Origin: Candidatus Saccharimonadota bacterium
GTDB lineage: Bacteria > Patescibacteriota > Saccharimonadia > UBA4664
Length of the DNA stretch: 8,005 nt
Direction of reading: 5' to 3'
Assembly (NCBI GenBank): GCA_029288275.1
Contig: JARIHM010000091.1
Coordinates: 1 to 8,005 of the forward strand
Each line of letters starts with the position of its first letter. Within the stretch, counting starts at the first letter, position 1. Shown in pieces: positions 5,761 to 8,005 of the stretch. Both the position numbers and the translations under genes were made by a program. Under the pieces are notes generated by a model. It saw only the letters and a program-made list of their open reading frames with translations, ran no database searches and was not told where the DNA came from.

Positions 5761-6330
5761 CTATCCGTTCATACCAAGCGCCGGTTGCGGCTGAGCACTC
5801 GGATCATTGCAGCGCACTGCCAGCTGTGTTTGGTGATAATCAAGCTGAGCCGCCAGACGGGCCGCCAGCTTGAGCTCCACCTGCCGTTGCCGCAACCAAG
5901 CATTCGCCTGGCGCGTCAACTGGCCACAGAGCTGGCGCAGATCCAGCCCGCTCTCGGCCAAACCAAGAGCCGTCGTTTCCTCCAGTGCCACCCCGATCAG
6001 CCGGCGCGGCCGTGCCTGGCCTACCCATTCGGCATGCGGCTCCAGCTCGATCCGTAGCCATTGCCACGTACCAGTTCTCGTAAGAACCCAGGTTTGCCTA
6101 GTATCAGCCTTGTCTGTCGTCCATTGATCGCCAAACAGCCCCTCAAGCTTCCAGTCGGGCTGCACTGGATCAGGACCCGGCAATTTCTGCAGCTTCGTTC
6201 CCGAGTACACTACCTCGCCTAGTCGCGGCAATGCAGCCGTCACCAGATGCGGAAGCAGATCGCGATGCCACCGGCCCAGCCACAGCTGCCATTCAGCCGT
6301 CTCCACCGGAGCAGTGCTGGCGAGCTCCAT
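5761..6330 (-). CDS. Unknown 189-aa soluble protein
   Basis: I do not recognise this protein. ATG at 6330 is chosen because AAAGGAG lies four bases upstream, which is better than GTG at 6354. No signal peptide or membrane helix is seen. The first half is Trp-rich (EWQLWLGRWHRDLL, then WQWLRIELEPHAEW) and looks like an alpha/beta domain. The region at about 115-170 is helical and rich in Leu, Gln and Arg (LTRQANAWLRQRQ, LKLAARLAAQLDYHQTQL) and may form a coiled coil. The tail is low-complexity (DPSAQPQPALGMNG). It is divergent from the membrane-anchored 194-aa gene, with promoters only about 10 bp apart, so the two may be co-regulated. Confidence 0.82.
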   Translation of the reverse strand: MELASTAPVETAEWQLWLGRWHRDLLPHLVTAALPRLGEVVYSGTKLQKLPGPDPVQPDWKLEGLFGDQWTTDKADTRQTWVLTRTGTWQWLRIELEPHAEWVGQARPRRLIGVALEETTALGLAESGLDLRQLCGQLTRQANAWLRQRQVELKLAARLAAQLDYHQTQLAVRCNDPSAQPQPALGMNG

Positions 6331-6372
6331 GAGTCTCCTTTCGAGTGGGTTCACTCCAGAAGTGCCTGGACC

Positions 6373-6401
6373 ACTATAGCGTCCGTTTCCAGATTACGCA
6401 A
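6373..6401 (-). promoter_or_regulatory. Promoter of the 189-aa gene
   Basis: On the minus strand TTGCGT (6401-6396), a 17-nt spacer and TATAGT (6378-6373) form a sigma70-type promoter, giving a leader of about 36 nt ending in AAAGGAG. Confidence 0.6.
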
Positions 6402-6411
6402 ACCCCCTCAT

Positions 6412-6440
6412 TTGACTCATTGCGATATTTATGTCACAAT
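6412..6440 (+). promoter_or_regulatory. Promoter of the 194-aa membrane-anchored gene
   Basis: TTGACT (6412-6417), a 17-nt spacer and CACAAT (6435-6440), with an extended TG at 6432-6433, fit a sigma70 promoter. The leader would be about 34 nt. Confidence 0.65.
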
Positions 6441-6480
6441 CACGCCGAAAGCTCCCCTTCTCCAAGCCAAAGAGGGATGC

Positions 6481-7065
6481 ATGCACCTCACCACCGATAC
6501 TCCGCCCACCGCTCCTGGCGCTCAGCGCCGCCGCCGCTACCCTCGCTGGCAGACCAATCTGGTTGCGATCGGTACCATCCTGCTCGCAGGAGCAATGATT
6601 GTGGGAGTGGGCTTTGCCATTGGCCGTCTCATTCTGAGCGCTCAGGCCGTCTCGCCTCCGGCTGCTGATTGCCATCACCCCAACCGAGTGGTCGTAGCCA
6701 AGGCTATAGCCGACGGTGGCGTCCATGCCGCCGCCTACGACGTGGTCCAGAACGGCCTCAATACCCTCGATTACGGGTTTACGATTGAGGCCCGCCAGAC
6801 CGATCACGTTCTAGCCGTACAGGTAAGCCCAGGATCAGCCCCGCGCACCACCCGGCTGTGCTCTGCCTACGTTCAAGTACCTGGCCAGAATGGTCAGCCG
6901 GCCGCGCTCCAGCCCACCATGGTGCAGAGCGATCCTGCTACCGGTTATCGAGCCCAGGCTCTGCTCGATCCTCACCAACAGCATTGGCTGATTGTCATCT
7001 ACTTGGCCAACACAGCTCGGCCCATCGGCGCTCCCGTTGGCTGGCTCCCGCCGGATAACTCGTGA
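6481..7065 (+). CDS. Single-pass membrane-anchored protein with outer domain (194 aa)
   Basis: I do not recognise the family. A short cytoplasmic N-terminus with a basic cluster (RRRRYPRW, 16-23) precedes one hydrophobic helix at about 26-53 (LVAIGTILLAGAMIVGVGFA), then an outer domain of about 140 residues. That domain holds just two cysteines (Cys64, Cys127), which could form a disulfide, and alternating strands such as HVLAVQVSPG and HWLIVIYLANTARP. The helix is an uncleaved signal-anchor, as no clear cleavage site follows. ATG at 6481 has GAGG five bases upstream. Extension of the frame to 6247 would run over both promoters and the 189-aa gene, so it is rejected. It ends in a strong terminator and is transcribed alone. 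Confidence 0.87.
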   Translation: MHLTTDTPPTAPGAQRRRRYPRWQTNLVAIGTILLAGAMIVGVGFAIGRLILSAQAVSPPAADCHHPNRVVVAKAIADGGVHAAAYDVVQNGLNTLDYGFTIEARQTDHVLAVQVSPGSAPRTTRLCSAYVQVPGQNGQPAALQPTMVQSDPATGYRAQALLDPHQQHWLIVIYLANTARPIGAPVGWLPPDNS

Positions 7066-7084
7066 GGCTGGCATTCTGCCGTCA

Positions 7085-7117
7085 AAGGCCGCGAATAAAA
7101 TTCGCGGCCTTCTTTTT
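7085..7117 (+). terminator. Rho-independent terminator after the 194-aa gene
   Basis: A perfect 10-bp stem (GGCCGCGAAT / ATTCGCGGCC) with an AAA loop, extendable by two A-T pairs, is followed by TTCTTTTT. It is textbook in form and lies 21 bases past the stop. Confidence 0.95.
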
Positions 7118-7140
7118 ATGCTGCAATTCTCTTCGTATCG

Positions 7141-7169
7141 TTGACTTATACATAATAATCTTGTATAAT
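7141..7169 (+). promoter_or_regulatory. Near-consensus sigma70 promoter of the 188-aa GC-rich gene
   Basis: TTGACT (7141-7146), a 17-nt spacer and a perfect TATAAT (7164-7169) make this the strongest promoter in the window. The surrounding 50 bases are very AT-rich. The leader is about 43 nt and ends with AAGGGA before ATG 7219. Confidence 0.9.
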
Positions 7170-7179
7170 TGTATACAAG
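7160..7179. promoter_or_regulatory. Operator-like palindrome over the -10 box
   Basis: CTTGTATA and TATACAAG are perfect 8-bp inverted arms separated by ATTG. The left arm covers most of the TATAAT box and the right arm covers the likely start site, so a bound dimer would block transcription. It has no G/C-rich stem or T-tract, so it is not a terminator. The binding protein is unknown. Confidence 0.6.
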
Positions 7180-7218
7180 TTCAGCAAATGAGCCCTGCAC
7201 CTTCCGAAGGGAATGACC

Positions 7219-7785
7219 ATGCGTACGCTCTCGCACATCGCCTTCTCCATCCGCGGCTACCAGGACCAGGCCATCATCATCGCCCAGGTGAGCCTCACCG
7301 ACGAGCCGGCGATCCAGATCGCCGGCGTCTACGACGGCCTCGTCAGCGATGTCCGGAAGGTCCAGGCGGCCTTCAACGGCAGCTACCAGCTGGTGGTGAA
7401 CAACACCACGATCATCGAGGCGCACAGCGTCGGCCAGATGCCGGCCACGGGTGCCGCGCTGGTGGGACGGAGGCCCAGCGCCTGCAACGAGCAGTTCCGC
7501 CAGCTCAACGAGCAGTTCCGGACCGAGGCCGCGGGCCGCAAGCTCAATGCCCTCCAGCGGCTGGAAGCCCCCGCGCTCGTCCAGCTGGCAGCCTTGCTCC
7601 TTCCGTGCCGCCCGGTAACCGTGGCGCGGACCGAGGCTGCGTTCAAGGACCTGCTCAAGCGCCACGCCTGGTCCCTCGACTTCCGCTACGAGGACGAGGT
7701 GGTGGTCTACCTGGTCAGCTACGCCTGGCACTGGTTGCTCGCCAACCTCCCGGGCTGCGAGCAGATCGTGCTAGCCATCATCTGA
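7219..7785 (+). CDS. Unknown 188-aa protein with strongly GC-biased codons
   Basis: I do not recognise the protein. ATG at 7219 is preferred over 7213 because AAGGGA then has a 6-base spacing. It begins with beta-like stretches (SHIAFSIRG, AIIIAQVSLTDEP, IQIAGVYDG), then SYQLVVNNTTIIEAHSVGQMP, a helical part with a short repeat (NEQFRQLNEQFR, about 91-102), and a hydrophobic C-terminal region (VVVYLVSYAWHWLLANL) that looks more like a buried helix than a clear membrane segment. By hand count only about a dozen of 188 codons end in A or T, far fewer than in the neighbours. The frame is open and has promoter, ribosome site and terminator, so it is real. The odd codon use suggests transfer or a distinct gene class. 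Confidence 0.85.
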   Translation: MRTLSHIAFSIRGYQDQAIIIAQVSLTDEPAIQIAGVYDGLVSDVRKVQAAFNGSYQLVVNNTTIIEAHSVGQMPATGAALVGRRPSACNEQFRQLNEQFRTEAAGRKLNALQRLEAPALVQLAALLLPCRPVTVARTEAAFKDLLKRHAWSLDFRYEDEVVVYLVSYAWHWLLANLPGCEQIVLAII

Positions 7786-7801
7786 CCTCCTTCCTGCCCC
7801 T

Positions 7802-7831
7802 GGCCCCGTCGATTCGTCGGCGGGGCCCTTT
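7802..7831 (+). terminator. Terminator with UUCG tetraloop after the 188-aa gene
   Basis: An 11-bp stem (GGCCCCGTCGA / TCGGCGGGGCC, one G-U pair) is capped by TTCG and followed by CTTTCGC. It begins 17 bases past the stop. Confidence 0.85.
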
Positions 7832-7851
7832 CGCGCCTCAAGGCCGATGTA

Positions 7852-7880
7852 TTGATATTATATGAGCTTTATGTTAAAAT
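7852..7880 (+). promoter_or_regulatory. Near-consensus promoter of the right-edge gene
   Basis: TTGATA (7852-7857), a 17-nt spacer and TAAAAT (7875-7880), with TG at 7872-7873 giving an extended -10, lie in a very AT-rich stretch. The leader of about 40 nt contains GAGAGAGGAAG before ATG 7929. Confidence 0.85.
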
Positions 7881-7928
7881 AGTATAGATAAGTGAGAAAC
7901 TTTGCACCTCGAGAGAGGAAGTCTTGGT

Positions 7929-8005
7929 ATGTTCTCGTCTCGCGTGTTCAACCCTAGCGAGGGCAGCTTCGCGGTGGTCATGACGGCCATCGACGACGAG
8001 CAGTC
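7929..8005 (+). CDS. Start of a second GC-rich gene (25 residues visible, partial)
   Basis: ATG at 7929 follows AGGAAG at 7-8 bases and opens a frame that reaches the window edge, beginning MFSSRVFNPSEGSFAVVMTA and then IDDEQ. Almost all codons end in G or C, like the 188-aa gene before it, and the AT-rich promoter arrangement is the same. Too little is visible to name a family. A loose resemblance of its start to that of the 188-aa protein (strand, loop, strand, acidic turn) could mean they are paralogues, but 25 residues cannot show it. Confidence 0.7.
   Translation, partial: MFSSRVFNPSEGSFAVVMTAIDDEQ

Noticed and set aside
5705..6402. Shared 10-mer TTTGCGTAAT (minus strand) upstream of the 67-aa and 189-aa genes
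   Set aside because: It lies at different distances from the two -10 boxes (6 and 14 nt). A repeated 10-mer is expected by chance in 8 kb.
6247..6480. N-terminal extension of the membrane-anchored protein to ATG 6247
   Set aside because: It would cross both promoters and the start of the divergent gene. ATG 6481 has a ribosome site and gives a sensible signal-anchor topology.
6835..7731. 298-aa minus-strand ORF
   Set aside because: It is a shadow of two plus-strand genes, crossing a strong terminator and the consensus promoter at 7141. Its length reflects GC-rich third positions.
7062..7865. 267-aa plus-strand ORF across the right-hand promoter
   Set aside because: It reads through a terminator and promoter and gives a Pro/Arg/Gly-rich nonsense product out of frame with the GC-rich gene.
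1..8005. CRISPR array, tRNA or rRNA gene, insertion sequence or attachment site
   Set aside because: No regularly spaced repeats, tRNA cloverleaf, rRNA-like sequence, transposase or terminal repeats were seen on reading both strands.

Overview
This is an 8 kb bacterial chromosome segment with compact, mostly single-gene transcription units. Most genes end in an obvious hairpin terminator and begin with a sigma70-type promoter. TGA is used as an ordinary stop (for example at 2518 and 4119), so no recoding of UGA is visible. Only recJ and a NUDT9-like Nudix hydrolase can be named. Several small unknown proteins and a winged-helix family that I associate with Patescibacteria/CPR (Saccharibacteria-like) genomes suggest that kind of host. 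That assignment is an inference, not shown by a marker gene.

Layout, left to right. 1-952 (-): 5' part of recJ, cut by the window edge, with a -10 box so close to the ATG that the mRNA may be leaderless. 1007-1480 (-): a short protein resembling only the C-terminal half of an HD-domain phosphohydrolase. 1601-2023 (+): an unknown 140-aa protein, convergent with the next block and separated from it by a perfect 12-bp hairpin. 2075-4403 (-): a four-gene operon encoding a winged-helix regulator, a 48-aa basic protein, a 482-aa protein with an HELMH zinc-protease motif and a four-helix membrane protein. Two of its three junctions are ATGA overlaps and the third has a 9-nt gap. 4534-5337 (-): NUDT9-like ADP-ribose pyrophosphatase. 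5451-5654 (-): 67-aa two-helix membrane protein. 5761-6330 (-): unknown 189-aa protein, divergent from 6481-7065 (+), a single-pass membrane-anchored protein. 7219-7785 (+) and 7929 onward (+): two genes with about 94% G/C at third positions (counted in the first), each behind a very AT-rich near-consensus promoter. The first promoter carries an operator-like palindrome over its -10 box.

The most system-like part is the 2075-4403 operon: regulator, small basic protein, probable cytoplasmic zinc protease and membrane protein, made in coupled fashion. The second is the GC-rich cassette pair at the right edge, whose composition and architecture differ from the rest of the window. Functions for both are unknown from the sequence alone.
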